A stretch of 19,267 nucleotides of DNA from NCBI GenBank assembly GCA_015662475.1, contig DQUB01000124.1, positions 1 through 19,267 of the forward strand, read 5' to 3'. The notes beneath the pieces were generated by a model, which worked only from the letters and a program-made list of their open reading frames with translations, had not been told where the DNA came from and made no database searches. The stretch is from Pyrodictium sp. (lineage in GTDB: Archaea; Thermoproteota; Thermoprotei_A; Sulfolobales; Pyrodictiaceae). Positions 1-6,852 of the stretch are shown here, in pieces (position 1 is the stretch's first letter; every line of letters starts with the position of its first letter). The position numbers and the translations under genes are program-made.

Positions 1-6
1 CTACGT

Positions 7-2112
7 CTACTTAAACAATCTAAGAAGCTTTTCAAAGAAACCTCGCTCCCTAGACGAAGACTTTACTACAAGTTTTGCTATCACTAGCTCAGGAGTAGAC
101 CTTGCAAGATAGTAGTAGCGTGGATTTCTATCAACAATCAAGTTGTAGTTTTCATCTAAGCCTTTTGCTTCTATACCATCAACCCTTACTAGTTTTTTGA
201 GTGTTGTAGAGAGGATCTCCAATATGTCCTCTGCAAGATGCGATACAACTATTGCAACCACATTGCTGTCAAAAGCTAACATTTCAACAAAACCTGCTAC
301 TATTTTTGCTGCAGCTCTAGCTTCGGTAACCGACTCCAACTCATCTACAAGTACTAGTCTTCTAGAACTATCAACTACCACATTAGCCATCAACTTCAAT
401 GTTGCTTCAAGAGCGCCTGCAGATAGAGTTCCTGGTGGCTTCTCGAAAAAGTATATGCGGTCAAAACCGCCAATCCAAGCACGCTCAGCAATTACCGGCA
501 AACCTGCCTGTGCAGCTAGCACTACCTCTGCCACTGTCTTCAAAAGCGTTGTTTTACCACCACTATTTGCCCCTGTTAGTATGACTATGCGCTCACCTTT
601 AACACCATCAGGTTTATATGGCACATTGCCAATCGAGTAGCTTATACGCTGAATATTACTCGAATGTTTAAGCAACTCTATTTCTGCAGCTTTTACAAAC
701 CCAACACCTATATAGTCGGTTGAAAACTCTGGAATGCAACCACCATACTTCTTCGCAAAAAGCACAAGTGCTAAACGAACATCAAGTTCTACTAGCTTGT
801 CAAATACGTTTTCAACGATAGGTTTAAGGTCTTTAAGTTGCCTTGCAGCTTCACTAAGTAGCTTCAATCTCAACGTCTCAATTTTTAGCTTAAGCTTCCT
901 CTTTAACTCTGCTAGCTTATCCTCGTCAACCTCAACACTAAATCCATCGCTTACTCTAAATAGACCAACTATATTCTCGGCCTCATCAACATTAAGTCCA
1001 AGCTTCTCTACAATTTTATTCTCAGCCTCTTCAACAACCTCTCGTACAATCTCTTCAAACTGACTTACAATTAGCTGTCCTTTAGTACTAAACTCCTCTA
1101 TCAATTTCAACAACTGTAACCCTGTCAACTTCACTTCAAGTCTTTCTAGACGTCTTTTTATCTCCTCAGTAGCCCAAGTAGCAACATCATACACTACTTC
1201 TTCAATTCTAGCACATTTCCTCCTCAAGCTATCAAACGTACTATCAACTCCTTCAATAGGCCCTTCAACAGTAAACCTTAAACTATACTCTAAGAGCTTC
1301 TTTAGCGTCTCTGGATCACTTATGCCTAGAACACGGCTAGCACTATCTTTTAGAGTTTCAAGCACACAGAGAATAGCCTCGATAACCCCCCTATTCGTCT
1401 CATACCATGCTATTACGTTTTCGGGAAACAGGATCTCTGGAGACACCTCATCTACAACTATAGCACCTGGTACATCGACTGTTTCAAATCCATACACAAA
1501 CACCGGTCCTTGCTCACGTGCTATGCGTTCTACTTCTAACTCACTCTCAACCTCTATAACCTCAACATAGTCTTTTATCTCGCTTGGCAACTTTAGGTCT
1601 ATTGTTTGAAAAGCTGGCACTACTAGGGTTCTCCGCTCAAACTTTAAGCGTGGATTTTTCGGCCAATCTAGCTTCTTCAAACAGGCTCTGACAGCATCAA
1701 CCATATTATTTCTGCTTAGCTCATCGTATATCCTAAATGCTTCTTTTAACTCTTCAAGCTTTTTAATGATATACGTAGCTGCTCGTGCAGGTAGAGGGAA
1801 TATTGTCGATATTCTTTCGCGAGCAGGTCTACTTACTGCTAAGTCAGCAATAGTTTCAAGGTACTTCCTAAATATTTCAGATACAATACGTGTTCCAAAA
1901 ACTTCTTCAACCTCAACTCCATGGCTAAACGCTATGTAGTTTTGAACTAGTCTAAGCGCCTTCTTATACGAACCCAGCGCTTCGCTAATTAAGCCTATAG
2001 CCTGCTTTTCCAATGCTTTTAGAGCTTCTTCTTCCGAGCCAAAATATACTATTAGCTTCTGCTCTGTTTTAGGTCCAACACCTGGAATATCACTTAATCT
2101 CACTCTCTTCAC
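7..2112 (-). CDS. Archaeal HhH-MutS-type ATPase (MutS homologue)
   Basis: A 701-residue protein with a helix-hairpin-helix at the N-terminus (IPGVGPKT, about residues 9-16), a long helical middle region (about 240-440, probably the MutS lever/clamp-like helices) and a C-terminal MutS-family ABC ATPase. The ATPase shows Walker A GANSGGKTT (514-522), the signature region PGTLSAGALEA (560-570), Walker B RLVLVDELES (585-594) and the switch His in VSHLAE (around 625). Known family: HhH-containing MutS homologues of archaea, likely DNA-binding dimeric ATPases in repair or recombination; the exact substrate is not settled. There is no N-terminal MutS mismatch-recognition domain and no C-terminal Smr nuclease domain, so it is neither classical MutS1 nor full bacterial MutS2. 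Start is GTG with an upstream GAGGGTAGG-like ribosome site. The gene lies 66 bp downstream of an unknown gene on the same strand. Confidence 0.85.
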   Translation of the reverse strand: MKRVRLSDIPGVGPKTEQKLIVYFGSEEEALKALEKQAIGLISEALGSYKKALRLVQNYIAFSHGVEVEEVFGTRIVSEIFRKYLETIADLAVSRPARERISTIFPLPARAATYIIKKLEELKEAFRIYDELSRNNMVDAVRACLKKLDWPKNPRLKFERRTLVVPAFQTIDLKLPSEIKDYVEVIEVESELEVERIAREQGPVFVYGFETVDVPGAIVVDEVSPEILFPENVIAWYETNRGVIEAILCVLETLKDSASRVLGISDPETLKKLLEYSLRFTVEGPIEGVDSTFDSLRRKCARIEEVVYDVATWATEEIKRRLERLEVKLTGLQLLKLIEEFSTKGQLIVSQFEEIVREVVEEAENKIVEKLGLNVDEAENIVGLFRVSDGFSVEVDEDKLAELKRKLKLKIETLRLKLLSEAARQLKDLKPIVENVFDKLVELDVRLALVLFAKKYGGCIPEFSTDYIGVGFVKAAEIELLKHSSNIQRISYSIGNVPYKPDGVKGERIVILTGANSGGKTTLLKTVAEVVLAAQAGLPVIAERAWIGGFDRIYFFEKPPGTLSAGALEATLKLMANVVVDSSRRLVLVDELESVTEARAAAKIVAGFVEMLAFDSNVVAIVVSHLAEDILEILSTTLKKLVRVDGIEAKGLDENYNLIVDRNPRYYYLARSTPELVIAKLVVKSSSRERGFFEKLLRLFK

Positions 2113-2178
2113 TTGCCTACCCTCAAAAACAAGTATGAAGTGATCAGCCTAATATTACTCACACTATAATCGCGGTAT

Positions 2179-2721
2179 CTAATATTGTCTTAGACATTGT
2201 GGTGCAGCTTGTCTGAGGCAAGCGTTTAACCCTTCTAAGCTCTTGCTAACATACCAGCCAACTTCTCTTATCAGGTATGTGAGCTGCGGTATTATTTGTC
2301 TTATTTCATCGCGACTAGAGGGTTTTACCTCTTTACAGTAGTCCCATTTACACAATTTTAGACGGTCATTAACTAGTTCTAGCCTGACATTATCTCGAAC
2401 GAATCTTAGGCATCCATTTTCGTACACGATAGTTGCTGCTGGCTTCAACCTATAGATGGTTACCGAGTTATCATGTTCAAACAATCTCCAATGGCCGCAG
2501 AAAGGCTCTATACCAGTACCTCCTTTCTGCATAACTGCACATTTGCTTTTTCGTAGTATCTCGCCAATCTTATCTAATAGTTCGACTATGCCGGCCATAA
2601 CGCTGTTTATTTTCTGGTCGATTAGAGAAGTTGAACTGCTCATATTACCTCTAACGCTAGCTATCGTCTTTTCTAACAACGCTACCGCTTCGTCAATACG
2701 CTCGAAAGCCACAGCAAACAC
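2179..2721 (-). CDS. Conserved-looking hypothetical protein, Cys-containing
   Basis: I do not recognise this 180-residue protein. The first 60 residues are predicted helical and contain an Ala/Leu/Ile heptad-like stretch (about 8-57), possibly a coiled coil. The middle (about 75-125) looks beta-rich, and the last 45 residues are helical again. Seven cysteines are present (61, 75, 104, 124, 129, 168, 176); C124 and C129 flank KWDY, but no clean zinc-ribbon pattern forms. No signal peptide or membrane segment is visible. Start is GTG at 2719-2721; a second GTG three codons in (2710-2712) has a better-spaced GGGGTG upstream and is an equally good start. It reads in the same direction as the HhH-MutS gene and could share its transcript, which hints at a DNA-linked role, but that is only context. 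Confidence 0.6.
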   Translation of the reverse strand: MFAVAFERIDEAVALLEKTIASVRGNMSSSTSLIDQKINSVMAGIVELLDKIGEILRKSKCAVMQKGGTGIEPFCGHWRLFEHDNSVTIYRLKPAATIVYENGCLRFVRDNVRLELVNDRLKLCKWDYCKEVKPSSRDEIRQIIPQLTYLIREVGWYVSKSLEGLNACLRQAAPQCLRQY

Positions 2722-2787
2722 CCCACTAACACCCTTTGCAAAGCTACTAGACCTTATATCTGTTAGTGTAAAGGGTCTTCTAAGGGG
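2722..2787. promoter_or_regulatory. Divergent promoter with one shared TATA-like core
   Basis: The 66-bp gap between two divergent genes has a single AT-rich core, CCTTATATC at 2752-2760, that reads as a TATA element in either direction. It lies about 30 bp from the TTG start on the plus strand and about 35-40 bp from the GTG start on the minus strand, so both leaders would be very short. It sits within a pair of inverted 8-mers, CACTAACA (2724-2731) and TGTTAGTG (2761-2768), and an inverted CCCTTT (2732-2737)/AAAGGG (2770-2775). These symmetric elements could be operator half-sites, or the AAAGGG parts could be ribosome sites. Confidence 0.45.
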
Positions 2788-3618
2788 TTGCAGCTCAAAC
2801 TGCCACTGGAAGGATGGCTTGTAGTGGTAAAAGAAGATGTGTTTGTAGTGAAGGACGTAGAACAGCCTTTTCCATACCTACGCGTAGTCCCTAGATTCTT
2901 GAATGGTAGAAAAGTTCATGTTGAACCCTACGAGCTCTGCAGAGTCGTTAAATGCTTTGTAGATCCTTGCCTACGTATCAAAATACCTCTACTCATGCCA
3001 GATTCAAGATCAAAGATTGTCAGCCCATTTGAAGCTGCAAGATCGTTGGATAGGTGCAACAGTAGAGTTTGTCAAGCTGCTTTACGTCTACTAGAGCTTT
3101 TCCAAGAGGTTGGCTTCTTAGCAGGTATTAGTGGCTCACTAGCATACAAGCCTTGTACTGCTAACGACATCGACATAGTGGTTTATGGCGATTCTGAAGA
3201 GGTGTACAAGTTTCTCAAGGAATTGCGTCAAGACGGTGTCACAAAACCACTCTATCCAGACACTGCTTATTCGAATAGGCTGCTATTTGGAAGGTTCCTA
3301 GATATACCCTACAGCATAAGACTTGTCTCTATAACAACACCTCGACCTTGCATCAAACGTGTCCTCAAAAGAACAGTTGTTTTCACCGCAAAGATCGTTG
3401 ATAGCATCTCCTACACTACACCTGCATACTATCTTGTCAACGTGGAAAAGGGAGCGTATAGTGGAGCAACACTGCTTGTAAGAACCTTGCGGCTTAGATA
3501 TACAGAGTTAAACTGTAAATATGTTGTTGTTAAAGGTGTTCTAGAATATATGTGTAATGGTATTATTGTATCACCTGATATCAATGGCTATATAGCTTGT
3601 GTGGGATCTTCCACTTAA
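2788..3618 (+). CDS. Predicted archaeal nucleotidyltransferase (pol-beta-like fold)
   Basis: A 276-residue protein. The central part has the minimal nucleotidyltransferase signature: GISGSLAY (113-120) followed by NDIDIVVYG (126-134), where D127 and D129 are the expected metal-binding aspartates. A third acidic residue could be D172 in FLDIPYS. The N-terminus (about 9-38, GWLVVVKEDVFVVKD through the LRVVPRFLNG stretch) resembles the beta-rich start of archaeal COG1665-type predicted nucleotidyltransferases. The substrate is unknown; NMP transfer to RNA or protein are both possible. Start is TTG, chosen because the family-like N-terminus begins there and GGGG lies just before it. The stop codon overlaps the stop of the convergent SIS gene (TTAA at 3615-3618). 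Seen: motifs. Known: fold. Inferred: activity. Confidence 0.75.
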   Translation: MQLKLPLEGWLVVVKEDVFVVKDVEQPFPYLRVVPRFLNGRKVHVEPYELCRVVKCFVDPCLRIKIPLLMPDSRSKIVSPFEAARSLDRCNSRVCQAALRLLELFQEVGFLAGISGSLAYKPCTANDIDIVVYGDSEEVYKFLKELRQDGVTKPLYPDTAYSNRLLFGRFLDIPYSIRLVSITTPRPCIKRVLKRTVVFTAKIVDSISYTTPAYYLVNVEKGAYSGATLLVRTLRLRYTELNCKYVVVKGVLEYMCNGIIVSPDINGYIACVGSST

Positions 3619-4535
3619 ACGTATATAATGCTTGTCAATTTGTCGAGAAGAGGGTTGCTTCTAAAGTATGGTCTTTTAACCTCTTTTTCCTCCAACGTTT
3701 TCACCAGACTTTTCAAAACCCATATGGTCTGACCTATAATACTATCCCAAGCACTTCCTTCCCTAGCTTCAACAACCACTAGATCATAACCGAGATCTTG
3801 AAGCATATCAACCATTTCCTTAAACCTATCATCTCTATAGGGTGGTTCGAAGACCAATATGCTAGCACTCGAATTTAACGAATATATTTTGGTGTGTAAC
3901 AGCTCTTCAAATGCTAGGTATCTATCGCATACACCATAAACTTCGCAAAGTTTTAGAGAGGCGAAGAGGGCTACGCCTCGAGACGCGCATACACCAGTTA
4001 TCACACTGTATTTGAGGAGGTTTAGAGGTTCGAGTCTCGGTTCAAACTCTTTAACGGTAACTCCTCTTAACCCGGCAATTGCTGCATAGAGTACTGCTTG
4101 TCTAACACCGCCAACACCATCAACTGTTTCACCATAGATTAACAACTCGCTATTGCCGCAAGCAAGAGCTAGTGGCGAAAGAGGATCTGCTGTCACACAG
4201 AATACGTTGCCGCCCATATACCGATGTCTACTAATAGCCTCGACAACTGATTTAGTTCTACCACTAACACTAATACCAACAACAACGGCATTAAGCTCTA
4301 TACCAAAACCAAGCAAACCAGAGTTCAAAGCATCTAGTGGATCAGCTGCACGAACACGAGCCTCGATACCCTCCCACGCTAATGCTGCTGCATAAGAATC
4401 TCCAGCGCCTACAGCTATAATGTACGATGTATTACGCAAACCTTTGTTTTCAAGACTTTTCCTGTTCTGCTGTTCTACGAGACTCCATGCCTCCTCCAAT
4501 TCTTTTTCAAGCCTAGATCTCAAAGACATTGCCAC
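3615..4535 (-). CDS. SIS-domain protein, sugar-phosphate isomerase/GlmS-like
   Basis: A 306-residue protein with two tandem SIS (sugar isomerase) domains. Domain 1 (about 33-165) contains the phosphate-binding features GAGDSY (43-48) and GISVSGRTKS (87-96). Domain 2 (about 172-290) is less conserved, and its FEELLHTK segment (209-216) resembles the Glu/His region of glucosamine-6-phosphate synthase isomerase domains and bifunctional phosphoglucose/phosphomannose isomerases. There is no N-terminal glutaminase domain. It probably isomerises, deaminates or binds a phosphosugar in the cytoplasm; the specific sugar cannot be read from sequence. Start is GTG at 4533-4535, preferred over the ATG two codons in because AGAGGT lies about 5 bases ahead. 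A TATA-like GGTTAATAG (minus, near 4584-4592) lies about 50 bp upstream. Confidence 0.8.
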   Translation of the reverse strand: MAMSLRSRLEKELEEAWSLVEQQNRKSLENKGLRNTSYIIAVGAGDSYAAALAWEGIEARVRAADPLDALNSGLLGFGIELNAVVVGISVSGRTKSVVEAISRHRYMGGNVFCVTADPLSPLALACGNSELLIYGETVDGVGGVRQAVLYAAIAGLRGVTVKEFEPRLEPLNLLKYSVITGVCASRGVALFASLKLCEVYGVCDRYLAFEELLHTKIYSLNSSASILVFEPPYRDDRFKEMVDMLQDLGYDLVVVEAREGSAWDSIIGQTIWVLKSLVKTLEEKEVKRPYFRSNPLLDKLTSIIYV

Positions 4536-4627
4536 TATCTACCTCTAAGCTAAGCCTTGCATAGGGTGTAGCATGGCCCACATCTATTAACCTGTCACCT
4601 TTAACGATACTTTATCGCGGGGACTAG
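4536..4627. promoter_or_regulatory. Divergent intergenic region, SIS gene / serine operon
   Basis: This 92-bp gap separates the SIS gene (minus) from the operon that starts at 4628 (plus). On the plus side, CTTTAA followed by ACTTTAT (4599-4613) lies 15-30 bp before the ATG, and GCGGGGA (4617-4623) is a ribosome site four bases before the start. On the minus side, CATCTATTAACC (4581-4592) gives a TATA-like element for the SIS gene. The assignments rest on spacing and base composition only. Confidence 0.4.
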
Positions 4628-4960
4628 ATGCCTCGATGGAGATGGAGATGCAGATGGAGGGGGCGAGGGCGGCCACCAACACCAGTTTACATATCTTTTG
4701 TACCTAGAGTCGAAGAGTTTGTGCCAAAACCGGTGCAAAACGGCGAACCACTCGTATTAACATATCCTGAAATCGAAGCATTAAGACTAATTGATCTTGA
4801 AGGTTTAACCTACGAAGAAGCTGCCAAACACATGGGCGTTTCAAGAGGTACTGTATGGAGATTAGTCCAAAATGCTCGTAAGAAACTCGTACAAGCTCTC
4901 ATAGAAGGAAGACCATTAAAGGTTGAGAGTGGAGGACAGTTAGAAGAAATAAATCAATAG
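4628..4960 (+). CDS. UPF0251/DUF134 family HTH protein
   Basis: A 110-residue probable DNA-binding protein. Residues 45-94 form a sigma-70 region-4-like helix-turn-helix: LTYPEIEALRL, then LTYEEAAKHMGVSRGTVWRLV, then a basic helix NARKKLVQAL. This is the arrangement of the UPF0251 (DUF134) family, whose function is not established. The N-terminus is unusual: after MP comes an alternating Arg/Trp tract (RWRWRCRWRGRGR, residues 3-15), encoded by four tandem near-identical hexamers at 4635-4658. Family members usually start with a short basic, Cys-containing segment, so the tract is an elaborated version. It is the first gene of a run that continues 23 bp later into DUF89, SerA and an aminotransferase, so it could regulate that operon; this is inferred from position. 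Confidence 0.8.
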   Translation: MPRWRWRCRWRGRGRPPTPVYISFVPRVEEFVPKPVQNGEPLVLTYPEIEALRLIDLEGLTYEEAAKHMGVSRGTVWRLVQNARKKLVQALIEGRPLKVESGGQLEEINQ

Positions 4961-4983
4961 TAAGCTTTTTACGCTGTGGGAGA

Positions 4984-5922
4984 GTGGAGGGTTGTTGGGA
5001 CTCGAGGTATGAGATTGGGCTCGGAATGCCTTTCCTGGATACACTATGCTATTTATGTCTAGCAAAGTCTAGGGAGACATTAGCACGTTTTGGCCTAGAG
5101 CATGTACTCCGAAAAGCTATAAGATTCTCCCATAGACGTTCTCAAGCATTTTACGAGCCTTTCCGTGTTGCATATAAACAATTGAACGATGACTATAGAA
5201 GATATTATGAGGTGAAAAAGCTTGAACTCAACATGTTAGCATATAGGATTTTGCCAGAGATAATCAAGTATGTTGAGGGTAAACTGGAAAGGTTTGAAGA
5301 ATTGTTAGCCTTTCTCGCTTCTACAAATTCTGTTGACATCCCAATGATAGGCTATGAATTTGCTGCAAACAGATATCTGCTAGACATTGTAGAAGGAGTT
5401 GAAAAGGCCAAAATACTCGTAAAAACTCACATCCGTCCAACCAGTCTAAAAAGAGTTGCTATTTTTGTAGACAATGCAGGCGAAACACTCATAGATATTG
5501 CAGCACTTGCTAAACTTGCCGACAGATTTGGTATAGAAAAACTCACAATATACGCTAGAAAAGATCCCTACGAAGTGGATGTAACTTATCAAGACATGGT
5601 TGATCTTATTATTGAAATGCTGTACGATGTTGTAGGCAACATTAAAATCGAAATATTGCCTAGAAGAGCTTATCCCTTACAACCAATAGATGGAGGCATA
5701 GACCATGTTGTAGAAGCAGATGTTGTGCTGGTAAAAGGAATTGCCAACTTTGAATGCTTTCTCGAGGATATAAGAGAAGGGCTTGCCAAAGTCTACCACG
5801 AGAAAACCTTTATGTTATTTAGAGCTAAATGCCCAGTTCTTGCAAGTTTTTTCAAAGTGCCTATTGGCACACCAATAGTAGTTGATAGATTGTCTGTTGA
5901 GGAGGTGCTAGGTTATGGTTAA
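4984..5922 (+). CDS. DUF89/ARMT1-like metal-dependent phosphatase family protein
   Basis: A 312-residue protein with the hallmarks of the DUF89 (PF01937) family: an N-terminal CYLC pair (C22, C25), a helical first half, the central motif FVDNAGETLIDI (161-172) with the metal/phosphate-binding DNAGE, and the later VKGIANFE (250-257), which matches the family K-G-x-x-N-x-E pattern. Characterised members dephosphorylate sugar phosphates and related metabolites, often as metabolite damage control. GTG at 4984 is the longest start; the in-frame ATG at 5026 (residue 15) would begin MPFLDTLCYLC, closer to how family members start, so the true N-terminus may be there. The end overlaps the SerA start by 8 bases, and the SerA ribosome site lies inside this gene, indicating translational coupling. 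A role as phosphatase in serine synthesis is possible but only inferred. Confidence 0.8.
   Translation: MEGCWDSRYEIGLGMPFLDTLCYLCLAKSRETLARFGLEHVLRKAIRFSHRRSQAFYEPFRVAYKQLNDDYRRYYEVKKLELNMLAYRILPEIIKYVEGKLERFEELLAFLASTNSVDIPMIGYEFAANRYLLDIVEGVEKAKILVKTHIRPTSLKRVAIFVDNAGETLIDIAALAKLADRFGIEKLTIYARKDPYEVDVTYQDMVDLIIEMLYDVVGNIKIEILPRRAYPLQPIDGGIDHVVEADVVLVKGIANFECFLEDIREGLAKVYHEKTFMLFRAKCPVLASFFKVPIGTPIVVDRLSVEEVLGYG
5901..5907 (+). promoter_or_regulatory. Ribosome binding site for serA inside the upstream gene
   Basis: GGAGGTG, a near-perfect complement to the archaeal 16S rRNA 3' end, lies seven bases before the ATG at 5915 and within the last codons of the DUF89 gene. It fixes the SerA start and supports coupled translation. 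Confidence 0.85.
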
Positions 5923-6847
5923 GGTGTTAATCACCGATAAAGTAGACCAATCACTAGTTGAAATGTTGAAGAAAAATGGTTTCGAAGTAGATTATAGACC
6001 AGGTATCAAAACTGACGAGCTGCTAAAGATTATAGGAGACTATGACGCTATTGTTGTTCGTAGTCGGACAAAAATTACTCGTGAAATTATAGAGGCTGGT
6101 AAGAGGTTAAAGTTGATTGCAAGAGCTGGTGTAGGACTAGACAACATCGATTTAACAGCTGCACGTGAAAAAGGTATCGAAGTTGTCAATGCCCCAGAAG
6201 GCCCTACAGAGAGTGTAGCCGAGCTTACTATTGGCCTGATGATTGCTGCTGCAAGACGTGTTGTAGAGCTTAACATGAAGCTTAGACAGGGTGAGTGGGT
6301 TAAAGATTATGGTATTGAGCTTTTCGGCAAAAACCTATTCATAATAGGGTTTGGCCGAATAGGAAGGCGTGTTGCAGAGCTTGCATCAAGCTTGGGAATG
6401 AACATATACGTTTACGATGTTGTTGACGTTACAACATATGCTGAAAAGCTTGGAGCAAAAGTAGTGAAGTCTTTAGAGCATGGACTTAGCATAGCTGATG
6501 TAGTGACTCTTCATGTACCTCTAACCAAGGACACCTATCATATGATAAACTTCGACACAATCAAGATGTTCAAAAAAGGAGCAATTCTCATAAACACAGC
6601 ACGGGGAGCTGTAGTTGATTGCGAGGCAGTGCTATGGGGGCTTGAAAATGGGATACTATACGCTTATGCTGCAGATGTTCTAGAGAATGAACCTCCCAAA
6701 ACAACATGTGAGCAAAGACTGATACAACATCCTAGAACAATTATAACTCCACATATTGGTGCTCAAACAAGAGAAGCCCAACGTAGAATTGCTTTGATAG
6801 TAGCAGAGAAAATAATTAACTTCTTCAAAAGCTCTGCAGAGAGGTGA
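5915..6847 (+). CDS. serA: D-3-phosphoglycerate dehydrogenase-type 2-hydroxyacid dehydrogenase
   Basis: A 310-residue D-isomer-specific 2-hydroxyacid dehydrogenase. The substrate-binding lobe contains VVRSRTKIT (47-55) and ARAGVGLDNID (69-79), typical of phosphoglycerate dehydrogenases. The Rossmann domain has GFGRIG (145-150), with D168 as the likely ribose-binding acid for NAD. Catalytic residues are R230 in NTARG, E259 in ENEP and H280 in TPHIGAQT. The expected reaction is 3-phosphoglycerate to 3-phosphohydroxypyruvate with NAD, the first step of serine synthesis. It lacks the C-terminal ACT/regulatory domains of long SerA forms, so serine feedback by that route is not expected. It is followed directly by a class V aminotransferase, the expected next enzyme. 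A glyoxylate or hydroxypyruvate reductase is the alternative, less favoured by this context. Confidence 0.85.
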   Translation: MVKVLITDKVDQSLVEMLKKNGFEVDYRPGIKTDELLKIIGDYDAIVVRSRTKITREIIEAGKRLKLIARAGVGLDNIDLTAAREKGIEVVNAPEGPTESVAELTIGLMIAAARRVVELNMKLRQGEWVKDYGIELFGKNLFIIGFGRIGRRVAELASSLGMNIYVYDVVDVTTYAEKLGAKVVKSLEHGLSIADVVTLHVPLTKDTYHMINFDTIKMFKKGAILINTARGAVVDCEAVLWGLENGILYAYAADVLENEPPKTTCEQRLIQHPRTIITPHIGAQTREAQRRIALIVAEKIINFFKSSAER

Positions 6848-6848
6848 T
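6841..6848 (+). promoter_or_regulatory. Ribosome binding site that selects TTG 6853 as aminotransferase start
   Basis: GAGGTGAT at 6841-6848 is complementary to the 16S rRNA 3' end and spans the serA stop codon (TGA 6845-6847). A start at the in-frame GTG 6844 would lie inside this site; the TTG at 6853 sits four bases after it and gives an N-terminus beginning MKLLTPGPV, typical for the family. Confidence 0.75.
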
Positions 6849-6852
6849 ATTT

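Noticed and set aside
197..1570. Plus-strand open frames of 60-147 codons opposite the HhH-MutS gene
   Set aside because: Ser/Thr/Pro-rich translations without family features; they are antisense shadows of a strongly supported gene.
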